A stretch of 64,000 bases of DNA, taken from assembly GCA_037178855.1 (NCBI GenBank), contig JASJZC010000005.1:868001-932000 (forward strand). Reading direction: 5' to 3'. The DNA is from Oscheius sp. JU75 (Eukaryota; Nematoda; Chromadorea; Rhabditida; Rhabditidae). Below are positions 22,231 to 34,707 of the stretch, one piece after another (position 1 is the first letter of the stretch; each line of letters starts with the position of its first letter). The notes under the pieces are model-generated. The model worked only from the letters and a program-made list of their open reading frames with translations, was not told the origin of the DNA and made no database searches. Both the position numbers and the translations under genes were made by a program.

Positions 22231-25200
22231 ATGGGATGCTGTGAGTCGTCCGTCTGCTTCGACACCGACTCAATTCCGAAGAAGGATGACAAGTTTGTCA
22301 CTGTCAAGATTCTACTATTGGGTGGGTTTTACTAGGTAACATGACGAATGAACTGACGTATCGAGCATTTTGAGAAAATTTGAACTAATATGGTTCCGGT
22401 GAAACAAACATATAACTTTTTTTGGAGAGAGATTAGAATGTTTCAATGTTTTTTCATAAACGAGACTTTTATACAATGTAACAATGCTAGAAGGTTTTCA
22501 TAGTGGATGCTATCAATGTTTTGACTCTAATGGTTAGCTCTTTTCACATTTAGATATGGAACATCTTTTTCGGTTTCAGGCTGGCTCTAAAATCTGAGGC
22601 GGCTTGCCCTCTTTACTTGTTAGACCTTGCACTTATTTTGTGAAAATAGTGGAGTTTGCAATAACGAAGCACCCAACTCTTTCTTTTTTTTTCCTGTTCT
22701 CAATAATCCGTTCGGTGAAGGAATATTTTACCAGCTTCGAAAATGATCTGTAAGTGCTTTTAGGTTACTGTTCGTAGCTAAAGTTTATATCAAAATTGTT
22801 CCAAACGGACTAGATTGACGAGAAGTTTTTGGTTTCAAAGCGGAGATATAATCGGAATAGATTGAAATGTTTCGGTATACCGGTGTAACTATTTTCGAAA
22901 TAGCTGAACTATTTTTTCAACTCTTCGAGAATCCTGCCCAAATAAGAACACTGAGACATAAATGCTATTTTCAGGGTTTCGTTGAAACAAAAACTATAAA
23001 TCCCGAATCAGATCGTTCCCATTACTTTCTAGGTCTTGCTCCCTTCCAAAAATAGTGAAATTTCCAAGAAGGAAGTGACCGAAAGAGAAAGTCTCTGCCT
23101 GTCATTTAAAAAAAAAATCCAATATTTGATACAAAGAAAAAATAACAATGTGATGTTTCATCCTGTCTACAACCAGGGTGCTATTTGTTCGACTTCGTTC
23201 AGTTCTTGTTTGCTTCAGTTGCCCAATTTTCCCAGTTGTTTTATATTGTCCAGGGATACCAGTTCAGTCCTGTCTTATAAAATCATAGCCTGAAAATGTT
23301 CGAAACATAGAACTGTAGAAACCTACTTCATCCAAAACATATAACCAAAGATGTTCAAGGTATCTAGGTATTTCCACGCAGCGGCTACAGTATGCAAATT
23401 TCTTGCATGTTTCATGAATTTGATGGATCACAAACTGTTTTCTAGCATTTATTTTACAACGAGAGCCTCCAACTAAGCGCGGTTCTTCTTCTGTACTATA
23501 AGCAAGGAAACTGAAACAAACAAAAATGTTTCAGGAGCCGGCGAATCCGGGAAGAGCACCATTCTGAAGCAGATGAGGTATGCTTTTCCTGCTAACGTGA
23601 CCTTCTCACCCAATAAGATCTCTGAAGTTGCGGATGCACAACGTCACGTTTTCCTTTAGTTCGGGCTTTACCCGAACTAAAGGGCTATTAATCCAAAGTG
23701 GGAGGAAAACCATGTATCTATAGGCTTAGTGTCGCTATACCATTATCTGATGCGCAGCTTAGCCGCTAGGTTTTTACCCGAAGGCCGCCGAAGCCAAAAT
23801 CCTCGTAAGGCTTCTTGGGGCAAACTTAGGGGTTAAGCTGTGCATCAGGTAATGGTGTAGCGGCGCTAAGCCTATGGATATATTGTATCCCTCTCGCTTC
23901 AGGTTGAAAGCCCTTTAGCTCGGATAAAATCCCGAATTAAAGGAAAACGTGACATTCTGCACCCAACAAGAGCCGGAACGTGCTGCACGCACAACTTCAG
24001 AATTCTTTTCGGGTGCAGAACATCACGCTACTCCTTTTACTTATCATTACCCATATCCATTTCTTCAGGATCATTCACAAAGACGGTTTCTCGATTAGTG
24101 ACAGGATAGCCAGAAAGCCGGCTGTCTACACCGATGTCGTGAACTCTATGATCTCACTTATTCAAGGGGGTCTGCAGCTGAAAATGCACGGAATTAGGGA
24201 GAACGTATTGGTGAGAGCTACCATGTTTAAAATCTAGCTTTGAAATTATTGGTATACCGAGAATGCATAAAAAAAAGCCTGAGATTATCCTAGTACCACG
24301 TCGACTATTTTGTTTCATTCTTTGGATATAAACAAGAAATTGTTGAGTAACCAATACTTCTTGGGGAAATCAACTGCTTATCTTTCAAGGAATGCTAAGA
24401 GTTCATCACCGAAACCCTCCCATGACCATCAAATAGTTCAAGTTTCATTCCCTGTCAACCTCGGTAGTTCCAATTGAAACCTTTTCAGGACTCCCTGCAA
24501 GTTCTACGATCAGTAGCCAGTCATAATATCGAGTCTACAATGCCTCAGGTTGGCCAATCCTCTACTTAAAAACCGTACTTTGGCCGTTCAGCACATAGCC
24601 GACATAATTCAGTCACTCTGGGACGATCCAGTCATGAAAAAGGTCTACGAGATGAGGAACCTTTTTCAAATCAACGATGCTGCAGCATAGTGGGTTTTTC
24701 GGATTTCAAGGAATTTATAAGGCGGTGTTAATGATTTTGTTAATCGGAACCGGTGAAGGTCCACTGTGAAACTTGATTGTACACCAACTTTTGGTTATTT
24801 CCTTTTACATTGTTTCAAAAAGAATACTTGTGGTCAACATCTGTGGGAAATTGCTAGGTTGCATAAAAAAAAAGACGGATACGGCGACAGACACATCTCT
24901 CTGATCTTGAAAACTTCAACACCATTACGAAATTTTAACAGTTGGAAAGTACCAAAAACGGGGATGTGTGTGAGAGGGTTGCTTAGAGGTGAGGTTTTCT
25001 CCATTTTAATAGGCAGTGGTTATATTTAAACTATAACATGGGCGTTTTATCACAACCGAAGAGATGACCAAAATGTTGCGCAAGGTTATCTAATACTGTT
25101 ACACTATCTCGGAAACACAAGAAAAAGACTCTTTTGGTGTACTCTATAAATAACAGTCACATTAGAAGTTGGGACAATGATTTCCAGTGACAATTCAGTT

Positions 25201-28200
25201 TTTGTTTCACCAATTATACTACCCAAAGCTGAGAAGTAGTCGATCAGTAAGGCTGTGGAAAGCTCTAGCTTCAGTTAATTCAAAAAGTTTCAGTTTCTTT
25301 GATGAACTGGACAGAATACGAGCCGTCGGCTATCTACCAAGTGATGAGGACATTCTAGTGACGAGAGTCGAATCGACTGGAATCCAAGAAATGCGCTACA
25401 ATATCAAGACAGTCTTGTTCAGGTAGAGTTTTGATTTTTCAGCACGTCCCTAATGTGGAATGGAGACCTATTAACTTGAAACGTATACGAAAGAGCCTTG
25501 AAACATATATTTTCTGTAAGTTGGTCCGATTGCAAACAACCTCAAGCACCTAAGGATATCCGAACAGACGTTGGAAATAGACTGTAGTTCTCCGCTCTAT
25601 AGTCTATTTCCAACGAAGAGCAGCAGTGGGTCCTGTCACGAAAACCACGGGTTAGGTGCACTTCATTTATAAAGTTCCGAGCTTTTTCAATGTTTTTGCT
25701 CAGTTTTTCCGTCAAATTTGTTGTCAAGTAGGTCTTTTTGATAGTAGAATTCGATTACAACGTCAAAACAAGAAGAAAACTTTGGAAAACTGACTGAAAT
25801 GGCAAAAGCAAAAAAAAAGTTTTGTATAGTGCATTCACAAAAAATAACCAAACGACCAGGAATCGCGGACATTTTTTTGGCGCGGATTCAAACGGCTAAA
25901 AATTAATTTCAAGCATTTCGTTCATCAAAGAATTTAATCCTTTTCCGTACTTTGAGTTATTTTCCCGTTTTTCTTTTGTTAAACAACAGGTAACATTTAT
26001 TGAAATAACCACTACCAACTTTAGAAAATGAGTTTTTCCGGAGGCAAAGATTGGTGTGGTTGTTACAAATGAAGATTGAGCCGTCAAAAAGTAGGCCTGA
26101 TTGACAACTGCAAGAATATGAAAGAAAAGACCTTATTTCTTGTGTGGATTCCTGCAGTTTGGCTGGCAACTGCAATTGTCGCCGCACTTTATCGACGCTT
26201 CGGCGCAGGAGCAATAAGCGCCGTGTCCGTCTGTTCCGCATGCGTTTTTCACGCAATTGCAGGGACGATCCTCCGGGTGTCGCCCTATAGCAGCCTGTTG
26301 ACCAGGCGAAAGGGAAGATCCGACGATTGCGATGTTGTCCTTTTCTTTCTCACATTTTTTTGACATCTAAAAAAGAAATAGGATATCAGTAAAAATAGTG
26401 CTTTTTGTGGGGGGAAGAAAACGTAAAAAGTAGGAAAGCAAGATATTTTAGAGTTTAATATTATAAAAGATGGAAAATATATATACATAAGCATTAGGAA
26501 AGGATTCACGAAAATTCAACATAGAAAGCTCTACAGAACGATCATGTAGAAGTGAGACTGGAGTTAAGACTGAAGGAGAAGGAATCGATAAAACGTTATA
26601 TATTAGGAAAGAGAACGACTCGATTGACTTAAGAAGACTTATCGAGGAACATAGAGGAACTTTAAGCTCATTCTCATGTGGAGAGCTACCGAAATAGTCA
26701 TCGCGTTCTGGTAGAAAATAGTGTTCGAGAAAATAGCGTCAAGAGTGACGGAACATTCTCGAATCAGGCAAGAAAGTTTCGTTGTGGCACACCTGTTGTG
26801 AACTTCTCACATCTGATGAGATCGTAGTTGATTAACAGGTGCTTGGAAATTGACCGAAAGTCCATACTCTACACAACTGCTGAAGATCAGGAAGTCAAAG
26901 TGGGGGATAGTGGTAAAACAGCTGGGGGTCGTTACATTCTTCTGGAGGTGTTGACAAGCCAGATTCTTTTGTCTCTATCTCTGTATCGGATAGTATGGTA
27001 GTCCCGGTGTTGTCTCAAGCCGACAGTGATAGGGAGAAAAGAGAGAGAGACTAAAAGACAACCCATTTTCCAGTGTCTATGACATGCCCGGTCAGCGAAG
27101 TCAACGCCGAAAATGGCTCAACTATTTCCAAGACGTGGACGCGGTCATTTTCGTCTGTGCCGTGTCCGAATACGATCAAGCCATCAGAGAAGACAACAAG
27201 ACTAATAGAATCTATGAGTCCGTCAGTCTCTTCGAAATCATTGCCAATAGTCAATACTTTGTGGATTCACAGGTAGAATTCACAAGCTTTTTTTGGAAAG
27301 AGGCAAAGCTCAGATAATTCTCTTCATGAACAAGAAGGACCTGTTTGTAGAAAAACTAGATAGGAGCCCGATAAAGAACTACTTTGGGGGATTCAAAGGT
27401 CAGTTTTTTTAATTTTGCGACGAGAAACTATAATTTGGTTCAACACTGACTATGAGAAGTACTGTTGAAACCACAAAACTTCTGAAAGTTCAAAATAGAC
27501 TTTCGACTGTTTCAAGCTGGGATCTTTTGACACTCTCCCAAAGCAATGTTGCAATCGTACAAACATCTGAAAAAAAACTCATTTTTTTGAAAATATCCAC
27601 CCAGAAGCATCGGCTCAGTTGCTAAAAGCAAATAGCATCAAGGTGAAACCTAAAAATACTAAAATTGTCAAAACTGGTATTTAAAACTTACCCGAATTTC
27701 GGTAACAACAATTTTTACTACAACTTGAACACTGAGCAGCGGGGAAAAGCTTCCTTGGTATGAAGCATAATTTTTCACAAAATGTGGTTATTTCACATTA
27801 ACTAACTTGAGATTGTTCTTCCTATACTCCCATCAAGTATCGTATTCAGTGAAACACAAATTGTTTTCAGTTCAGAACACCTACGCAAATGGAATGCGCT
27901 ACTTCAGACGGATGTTCCTTGAAAAGACGCTGAAATGGGAAGGAGAGAGACGTCTTCATGTCCATGAAACTTGTGCTACTGACACTTCACAGGTACTTGC
28001 GTTTTCACTGTGATTTGGGACAATGATAAGCGTAGATACCAGTAATACTCTTGGTCAATTCTATATTTATGGTAAGCGTCAAACATACCGTGCAAATAGC
28101 CTAGTGTGTTAGCAAAATTTGAAGAATGCCATACTTTTTTGTTTCAAGCAAGCTTGATCTTGAGAGAAGGTTGGATTCTGAGATACGAGCCCTCCAGAGG

Positions 28201-28516
28201 ACTTGTAGTACTAGCGGTACTTTTGCTCAAACCGTGGCACTAACTTCTTATGTTTCGAGACAAGTAGATGTGTTTGATAAATGAAGTATACTCGTTCCAG
28301 TGCTCACCGAGGTGTGCAAAAGTACCGTATGCCTGCGTGGCAATTTGCGCATCAACCAACCATAGGTGTCGATACACAGCCATTTTCTTCGCGGGGTATT
28401 GTACATACCGCTAGGTCAGAAAGGCGAACACGTTGAATTTTCAGCTCAGTGCCGCCCTGGCGGAAGCCACAGAACACGTGGTCACAATTCAGTTGGAGAA
28501 GGCTGGTCTCATATGA
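22231..28516 (+). CDS. heterotrimeric G-protein alpha subunit
   Basis: Ten exons with consistent phases: 22231-22321, 23535-23577, 24069-24210, 24489-24548, 24592-24689, 25294-25422, 27074-27272, 27314-27398, 27871-27992 and 28445-28516, giving 346 residues, the usual G-alpha length. The N-terminus MGCCESS offers Gly2 for myristoylation and Cys3/4 for palmitoylation, so it should sit on the inner plasma membrane. Landmarks: canonical P-loop GAGESGKST (31-39), switch I RVESTGIQE, switch II DMPGQRSQRRKW, NKKD, ETCATDT and C-terminus KAGLI. The catalytic Gln of switch II is kept, but DMPGQ replaces the near-universal DVGGQ. It would transduce signals from a serpentine receptor; which effector is unknown. 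Intron 2 holds a large foldback element, and intron 6 holds an antisense cysteine-rich ORF. Confidence 0.93.
23594..24030. repeat. nested foldback element in G-alpha intron 2
   Basis: About 435 bases form nested inverted repeats. The outer arms carry ATCTCTGAAGTTG with CAACTTCAGAATT, and CGTGACCTTCTCACCC with GGGTGCAGAACATCACG. The inner arms carry AACGTCACGTTTTCCTTTA with GGAAAACGTGAC, and GCTTAGTGTCGCTA with TAGCGGCGCTAAGC. The arms are diverged but remain in register over more than 150 bases. It looks like a non-autonomous foldback transposon or one insertion inside another. It has no coding capacity. Confidence 0.75.
25571..25613. repeat. perfect 13-bp inverted repeat
   Basis: The arms TTGGAAATAGACT and AGTCTATTTCCAA are separated by 17 bases. 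They lie in intron 6 of the G-alpha gene. The transcript could form a stable hairpin there. Confidence 0.6.
26133..26366 (-). CDS. cysteine-rich CXC-motif protein nested in G-alpha intron
   Basis: A single 77-residue open frame on the strand opposite to the host G-alpha gene, inside its 1.65 kb sixth intron. The start codon directly follows a good acceptor (CTTTTTTAG-ATG), as expected for a trans-spliced message or an upstream untranslated exon. The C-terminal half has nine of the ten cysteines in the order CNC, C, YCSC, KCGDNCSC, NC. Three CxC pairs suggest metal binding. The spacing resembles the CXC (tesmin/CRC) module, and less closely nematode metallothioneins. The N-terminal half is polar with no domain. 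If it is real, it is a nested antisense gene. The alternative is a decayed exon of an intron-inserted gene. Confidence 0.5.
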   Translation of the reverse strand: MSKKCEKEKDNIAIVGSSLSPGQQAAIGRHPEDRPCNCVKNACGTDGHGAYCSCAEASIKCGDNCSCQPNCRNPHKK

Positions 28517-29090
28517 TTTTCTTCGCCTTCTTTCAACCACTACACCTTCCTCAAAACTGTATCAAGTACCGGTCAACCTCACATTCCCATTGTCTGACTT
28601 TTGAGTGATCTTGTTTATTGATATGATCAACAAGGTTTATACAGAAATATTATTATGTTTCATTGCTCACAGAAGATACCAAAACGTAGCAGATTTTGTT
28701 GCTACTTGATCCAAATTTGAAATAGAAGTGATCTTACTGAATAGAAGACTCAGAGACGAAGATGTGTAAATTTTGTTTCGGTGGTAGTATATAGTCAACC
28801 TATAGAATTGATCTCGCTATCGGATTCAAAAAAAATATCTTAACGAAATGTCCATTGGTTAGGCAGTGAGAAAATGAAACAAGAAAACCTAGAAGAGTCA
28901 AAGCGAAAGTATTGTTCCTATTTTGTTTCAAATTTCGAATATAGTCAGGGATTGTCTTCACATGTAGTAAATCTTAGTCTCTGTATCTGTCTCTCACCCT
29001 CATGTTCTAGTTTTAAGGACTAGTTCACTACTCACTGACCAAACTAATCTTTTCCAAAGTTTATTCGCCTTTTACTACACAACTTTATTT

Positions 29091-29475
29091 TTACTTCGGA
29101 ATGTAGCCGGGCAGCCAGGTGATGAAGAGCTCGTCGGGGACTTGGAATTCACCGGCCAGATAGCCATGAAGGATCTAAATATTGGTAAAATTGTCGTAAA
29201 TCTAACATCTGTCTGTTTCTGTCTCTGTTTCTCACTTTCATGTTCCGCATTCCCTGCTGCACATATCTTTCCTCCTTCTTCTCCACAAAACACTCTCCAA
29301 TCCTCGTATTTTCCTCCTGGATTGTGTCATAGACGGCCGAGCTGGCTGCAGAGCTCTGAGAGATCATGGATTCCCTTCGCAAATTGGAGAGCGAGGCCAA
29401 GGTCAGGGCCGAAGCCGAGCGCTTCAGCTGCTTGACATTGGTCAGGGTAGGAAGGAAGTCCCAGTCGAAGGGCAT
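29091..29475 (-). CDS. unknown protein, 107 residues (2 exons)
   Basis: Exons 29236-29475 and 29091-29174 join in phase 0 through a 61-base intron rich in GAGACAGAAACAG. The protein starts MPFDWDFLPTLTNVKQLKR, has a Ser/Ala-rich middle (about 30-50) and a Glu-rich helix-like part (about 52-75). It ends in a compact aromatic tail (GYLAGEFQVPDELF then ITWLPGYIPK). There is no signal peptide or membrane segment. An acceptor GTTTTTCAG lies 14 bases before the start codon, suggesting trans-splicing or a 5' untranslated exon. The GC-rich, codon-biased exons contrast with AT-rich flanks, which supports a real gene. It is convergent with the G-alpha gene. Family not recognised. Confidence 0.65.
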
Positions 29476-30298
29476 TTTCGATGTCAGTTTCTGAAAAACA
29501 CAGCTGAGAAATGTTTTTAGAAGGGATTAAGGGAAGAGAGGTAATGCGATGGATGGTATTTGCACGAAACATCTGTTATAACGCGAAAAATTTCAGCTAA
29601 TAGGTCCTGGATACTTACTAATTCTCTAGTGAATTTCAGAAAAAGGATGAAAAATGTTCCAGTGAACGGATATAAGAAGGAGAAAACGCGCGGGTCGATA
29701 GTATGGCCGGCTTCAGTTAAAAGATCCAAAGCAATAGGTTTTTTCAAGTAACTGATTCTTCCAAAATATTTTTTATTGGAAGTATGTAAGGAGCGATGGA
29801 AAAACTGGTGCAATAGTCAGTCATAATGCGTTCCAGCTGAAAACAAAAATTCGAGTCGTCTATGAACCGCATGAGTGGACCGCATCTTTTATGTTTCAGA
29901 CAGCAGATGAATACTGAGAGGGATTTGCTCTGTACTCTGATGGGAGTCAGATGTGAAAATCGAGCTATATATAAAGGAAAAGGAAAGAGGAGTGTGATGG
30001 AAGACTGTGACCTTATGAATGACCGCTTACACGCCAAGAAATGGAAAAGCAAAACAAACTTTGCTTCTTGAAAGCTGCACAAAGCTAAATGTTTCAAGAT
30101 GCCAAAAAAAGAAGCGTGATGTTGGTTTCTCGGTTACATGGAACCCCTTCCAATAGTAAGGTATATGTAGAAGTTTGAGTGTACTTGTCTAGGTACAATA
30201 ATTGTTCGGCAATAGGACCATAGCAAGAGCAATGAGCATACGTCAAGGTGTCATTTGTGCTGTACTTTTTGACAGGGACAGTGACGAAACCAATTCCC

Positions 30299-31009
30299 AT
30301 GAGTACAGCCTATTCTTTCTCTATATCCATTGATAGTCCTTGGAGACAGAGACAAAGAGATAGAGGGACAGAGTCTCCCACGACCTCCACCATATTCTAT
30401 CGGCAGTTTGTTCTCAATCGCTCCAGTCATGACCCATTTGAGATGAGGCGAAAGCTTGGCTTCAGTTTTGGTACGTAGAACTTCACGTTTTTTTAGCTGT
30501 TATCTCTTTACTACTAAAGCACAATGGTGTTCATCCGTCCGCCCGTGCGTTACCACGAGCCAAAAGCTACAAAGTCATGGCATATCAAAAGTTTAGTTGA
30601 CAAGTCAGCTGTGAGGAAACTTGGGAGCTTCGGAGAAGCGGCGCAGTGGCCTGTTTTCACAACAAAGTCAAGACAAAAAGGCGTCGTAGACGGCTGGTAA
30701 AATAAGCAAACCCATTGATACAGTCACTCTTGGTATAACGACGTGCTGGTCAGAGGATAAACGAAAGAAAACTATTAATACAAGGGACGAAAATGAGTGT
30801 GCTGTACCCGTAAGAAAGATGTAAAAAAAGATCGGAAGACGACTTTCAAAATAACTATCGTAAAGCTGTCCAAGTGTTTGCGTTTCAGATTTGGCACTTA
30901 TAAGTGGCAGTTTCGGGTTTTCACTGTTTTTCAACTTGGGTCTTCTGCTTCAAAATAAGATTAAAAAAACATTTTTCGGTTTCCAGAAGGTTTCGTCAAA
31001 CGCAAGTAA
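30299..31009 (+). CDS. unknown small protein, 64 residues (2 exons, tentative)
   Basis: Exon 30299-30470 (donor GTACGT) joins in phase with 30987-31009 (acceptor GGTTTCCAG) and ends FVKRK. The first exon contains a GAGACAGAGACAAAGAG tract that may instead be an intron ending ACAG at 30376. In that case the coding part would start further upstream and the visible exon would be PTTSTIFYRQFVLNRSS onward. The product is basic with no known domain. A repeat lies in the intron (30522-30660). Exon 1 is better supported than the start codon. Confidence 0.4.
30522..30660 (+). repeat. dispersed repeat around CAATGGTGTTCATCCGTCCG
   Basis: Similar over about 140 bases to 46810-46995 on the minus strand. 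Shared blocks include CAATGGTGYTCATCCGTCCG, AAAGCT, AAGTCATGGC, GTTGACAAGTCAGCT and GAAACTTGGG. A shorter related piece starts near 40137 (CGCAACGGTGTCCGTCTGTC). Its identity as a known transposon is not clear. Confidence 0.55.
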
Positions 31010-31232
31010 GTACATTTTTTCAGTTTCAATTGGTAGTCATATGGGCAACCTTAGCGATCGGAGCAGTCCTTTCACGCCGTTGAGAAAGCTTGCTAATATT
31101 CTAAGAAATATTTGGGTGCCACGTGTATCCAACCAATGTTCCCCTTGAATAGCTACTATTGACACCTGAACCTCCATCTTCCGCCTTCGACTTCCTGTCT
31201 AATCTAATCCAAATTGACATCGTCTGTCTTCA

Positions 31233-34200
31233 ATGGATACATGGATTCTCATCAAATTCATGATCAACATCATCTCGGTCTGTCTTCACGTCTGGGTCCT
31301 GCTAATCATTGCCTGCACAAAATCTCTACATGTTCACAGTTTTGATGCGGTAAAACTTGTCTTTTTTTCCAGTTACTCTTCGTTCGAAGCTGTTGCAGCA
31401 TTTGTTTAGCTTTGTATTCACAGTAAAAATAATTTGTCAAGTTTTGGCAACACATCAAACTTTGTCACTCAAACCAGAAAAACTGTAAAGTCTGTCCTTG
31501 TTTCTGTCTCCACAACCTTGCATAACTCTGGTTAGCTGTAAACCTAGCGGTAGCACGTCAAGACTGCCTCTCACGAACACCAGGAAGTTATATAGACAAA
31601 GTGAAACCAGAAAAGCATAAACCTTACCCCTTTGGACCGTCTCATGAGCTCTCTTACCTTTGACCATCCCAAATTCACCTATGACGATCCAAAAACCTTT
31701 TCTCATTGTTTTTGACTACTTCTTTTTTGTTTTTGTGTCATTGTTTTTTGACTATCCCTTTTCGCGGTAGAATCTCATTCCTTTAAGCTGTCATTTGGTC
31801 TGTAAGATCTACCGCCATTCCACTGACATCGTGATGAAAACTGTCGACCTCTCTTCTAGTAGTATTGTGTTTGGACTTATTATTTTTGAGACGGTCAAAA
31901 GTCATGGAACGGCCGAAAAGAAAAAGTGCCACACAAACTTCTTGTTATTGTGTATTTTTGAGCTGTGAAACCATGAGTTTACTGGGTTGGGAAAAATTCT
32001 CGAAAAGTACCATCGGAACTTGGTTGAAAAACATTCGAACTTTTGTGAAAAGTATTCCGAAGACCCATTACTTTCTGAGCTATTCGCACGTCTTACTCTT
32101 GACATAAAACAAAAAAGACTTTGAGCTTGATGTTTCTGTTATTTTGTTGACTGCCGTAGTATAACGAAAAGATAAACGCTTCACTATTCTGTTATATCCA
32201 GAAACTTGGACAGATCACTCGTTTTTATTGCAACTAATCCAAAACTTTAGTTATTCTTCTCCCAAAACATCGGTGACGTGGTGGCTGTGATTCTTCGAGT
32301 TATCACCAAATACGCACCCATTATCATACTCAGCAATCACACAGGAATCGTCGAGATTGACAAGACGTTTGTGAGTTGATGGTTCTTCCAAAGATACTGC
32401 AGATAGGTCCAAGCTGCAAAAATATCTATTTTCAGCCTCTGGCTACTGTAACCAATGGGGCCGAATGGTATTCGAACTACGTCATCATACTGTCAGCCCT
32501 ACTCTTCAGTATTGACCGAGCTGTGCTGGCAATCTCCTTGAGGAGCTACACCTGGGTTCGTTTTTGCAATTTCGGCAACAGAAATGTTTCGAGCGCATTA
32601 TAAGTACAAATAGTCTTGCGAAGTCCACTTCCTTTAGCTCTCAATCATTCGAGAAAATGTTTTTCGCAAACCGGGACAAAAACAAGTCCATCAGTAATTT
32701 GAATTCCCGAAATGTCTTACTCCCTCTACAGGTTCTCTTTTTTTGACAAGGAGCTAGTTGATCCTTCCCATGCCTCGAAAATTGAACAATATTTCTTGCA
32801 ACTGGGCAACAGAAATGTTTCAAAGTTGCTATAAGTTGCTTCATTCTCTTGGAAAAGTCAGTCGTTGCATGATGTTTTCAGGCAAAAATCATTTCGGTTT
32901 GATCAGGCATGGTTATCGGGCCTGCCCAAGCTCGACATTCGTCTCAAGACCTGAATTATGTGTCGGGACGGCAAACTGTCTTGACAAACTCAAAAATGTT
33001 ACTCGGCTAAAAAGTTTCTAACGGATCCCATGACGGTTGGCGGTCACAGGTTTTTCGGTCCTGCCTGCTGCTTTGTAACTAGTGTTGCAGTATTTCGGAG
33101 AGAAAGGAAATGTTTTACTCTCGCTATGACCGATTTTCTTTGAAGTGATACCTAGCATGTAGGTCTTCAAAAACTTGACAACTTTTCGTGTCCCAAGGCT
33201 CCTATAAGTCCTATGGCTATTGCAAAATAAGTCCGCTCTGCTTCCTGACTCTCTTGAAGAAAACATTTTCCACAGTCCAGCTCAAAAACTTGCACTTCAG
33301 TATTTCGAAGGGATTATACGTTTCAGTCTCTCTGGATAGATACTCATGAGAATGGAAGATAGCACGGTGTCGCCATCTTTCTCAATAAAACATACCAAAC
33401 ATAGATAGTCGGGATGAATCGTGGTTCACTTTGTCTATAACACCCCTTTTTCTTAAACATATTGTTTCGGTCACCTTTTCCGTTTGAAACTATCAAAATG
33501 CCACGGATGTTCCCGAAAAACATTTAAGAAATTCCCCTAAATATATAATATGTTGTGTTAATATGTTAATATGTTTCACATTTTTTTTAAAACCCAAATT
33601 TTCATAGAGGGTATGGTAAATCGTCTTCGTACTTGATAAAAATGATTAATATTTCAGTTCTGTAATCCCGTCTTCAAGTTCTGTCTCGTTCTGATGACAT
33701 GGCTCCTTCCACTGGCCTGGGTCCTGCCGATGATCGATCCCTGCTGTCAGAGTCAGTATTTTGGCGGAAGGATCGAATTAGTCGAGATGAAAATGGGAAA
33801 TGTCAGATCTTCTTAGGGAAATATCCATGTGTATTCTAGGCAGACTCGACCTACGACGCTATTGACATGCTTTTTGAGACCCTCTTCTATGTTCCGGCCT
33901 TGTGTATGCTCAACGGGTTCAGCTTACTGATGCTGTTTAGTCAATGGAAGAGGCTGGCCAAGAAGAGAAAAATTTATGGAGGTGGGAAGAAAGAGAGAGA
34001 GAGAGAGACAGACCTTTAGGCCACCACGAACTCCAGAAAATTCCTCAACTCATCGGAATCAGGGAACTTTGCATCGATGTTGGTGATCTTCACCATTCTT
34101 CTCGAAGAACCCACGAAAATCAGAAAAAGGCTCAAAGTTAGTTTCTGGTCAAAGTGGTTTAGAAAAGATTCAGAAAAAAAATTGGAGAGACTGGATCTGG

Positions 34201-34290
34201 AGCTCAGCTTCTGCATGATAAGCATCATCGACCAGCAGATTGACTTTTTTGCCGTCATGTTCTATACTCTCTACTGGGCGAGCTACTCAG
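31233..34290 (+). CDS. nematode serpentine chemoreceptor, exons through TM6
   Basis: Start at 31233, with an in-frame stop just upstream. Exons are 31233-31349, 32251-32370, 32436-32555, 33658-33801 and 33840-33981, then a TM6 exon ending at 34290 whose 5' end is uncertain (34063, 34138 or 34168 all keep phase). Predicted membrane helices: TM1 in exon 1 (FMINIISVCLHVWVLLIIAC), TM2 after FFSQNIGDVVAVILRVI, TM3 YVIILSALLFSIDRAVLAI, TM4 FCLVLMTWLLPLAWVLP, TM5 ETLFYVPALCMLNGFSLLML, and TM6 FCMISIIDQQIDFFAVMFY. This is the layout of nematode Sr-type G-protein-coupled receptors, which detect chemicals at sensory cilia; subclass not assigned. The best last exon (TM7) is 7.6 kb downstream at 41919-42088. 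A nearer alternative at 34456 ends after 17 residues. Confidence 0.7.
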
Positions 34291-34707
34291 GTACCTTTTC
34301 CTATATGTTCGAATGATGAGTACAAAAATATGACAACAGAAATGTTCAAAATATGAAGGTTGGGTAAAACAAACTTTTTTTGCGAAAGGAAAGGAGAAAG
34401 ATGCAGTGTTCCTTAAAACAAAGCTCACTGTTTTACACTGTTGTGAAACATATAGGTACTCAAGACCTTCTCAGGTTTGGTCTAAGCTTAGCTCTGAAGT
34501 TTTTCTGACGAACAATGATCTTAGAGAACTGCTTTTTCCGTATGTGGTAGTTGTGAAGGAGGCACCACGACTCGATTTGACTTGAACTTTTGAAAGATTG
34601 ACGTTATTGTTGGACTGAAAGGTAGACAGTTCTTTGAAAGGCTGCGTATCAGGAGCTGAGTATACATCCAGCGAATTATAAACATTTATTAGTGAGGAAA
34701 CTAAGTA

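Noticed and set aside
34456-34590. Serpentine TM7 exon next to TM6, with a one-base deletion in a T run before LTNNDLRELLFPY
   Set aside because: It needs a frameshift and gives a weak helix. The exon at 41919 fits phase and family better. The possibility is noted in the receptor entry.
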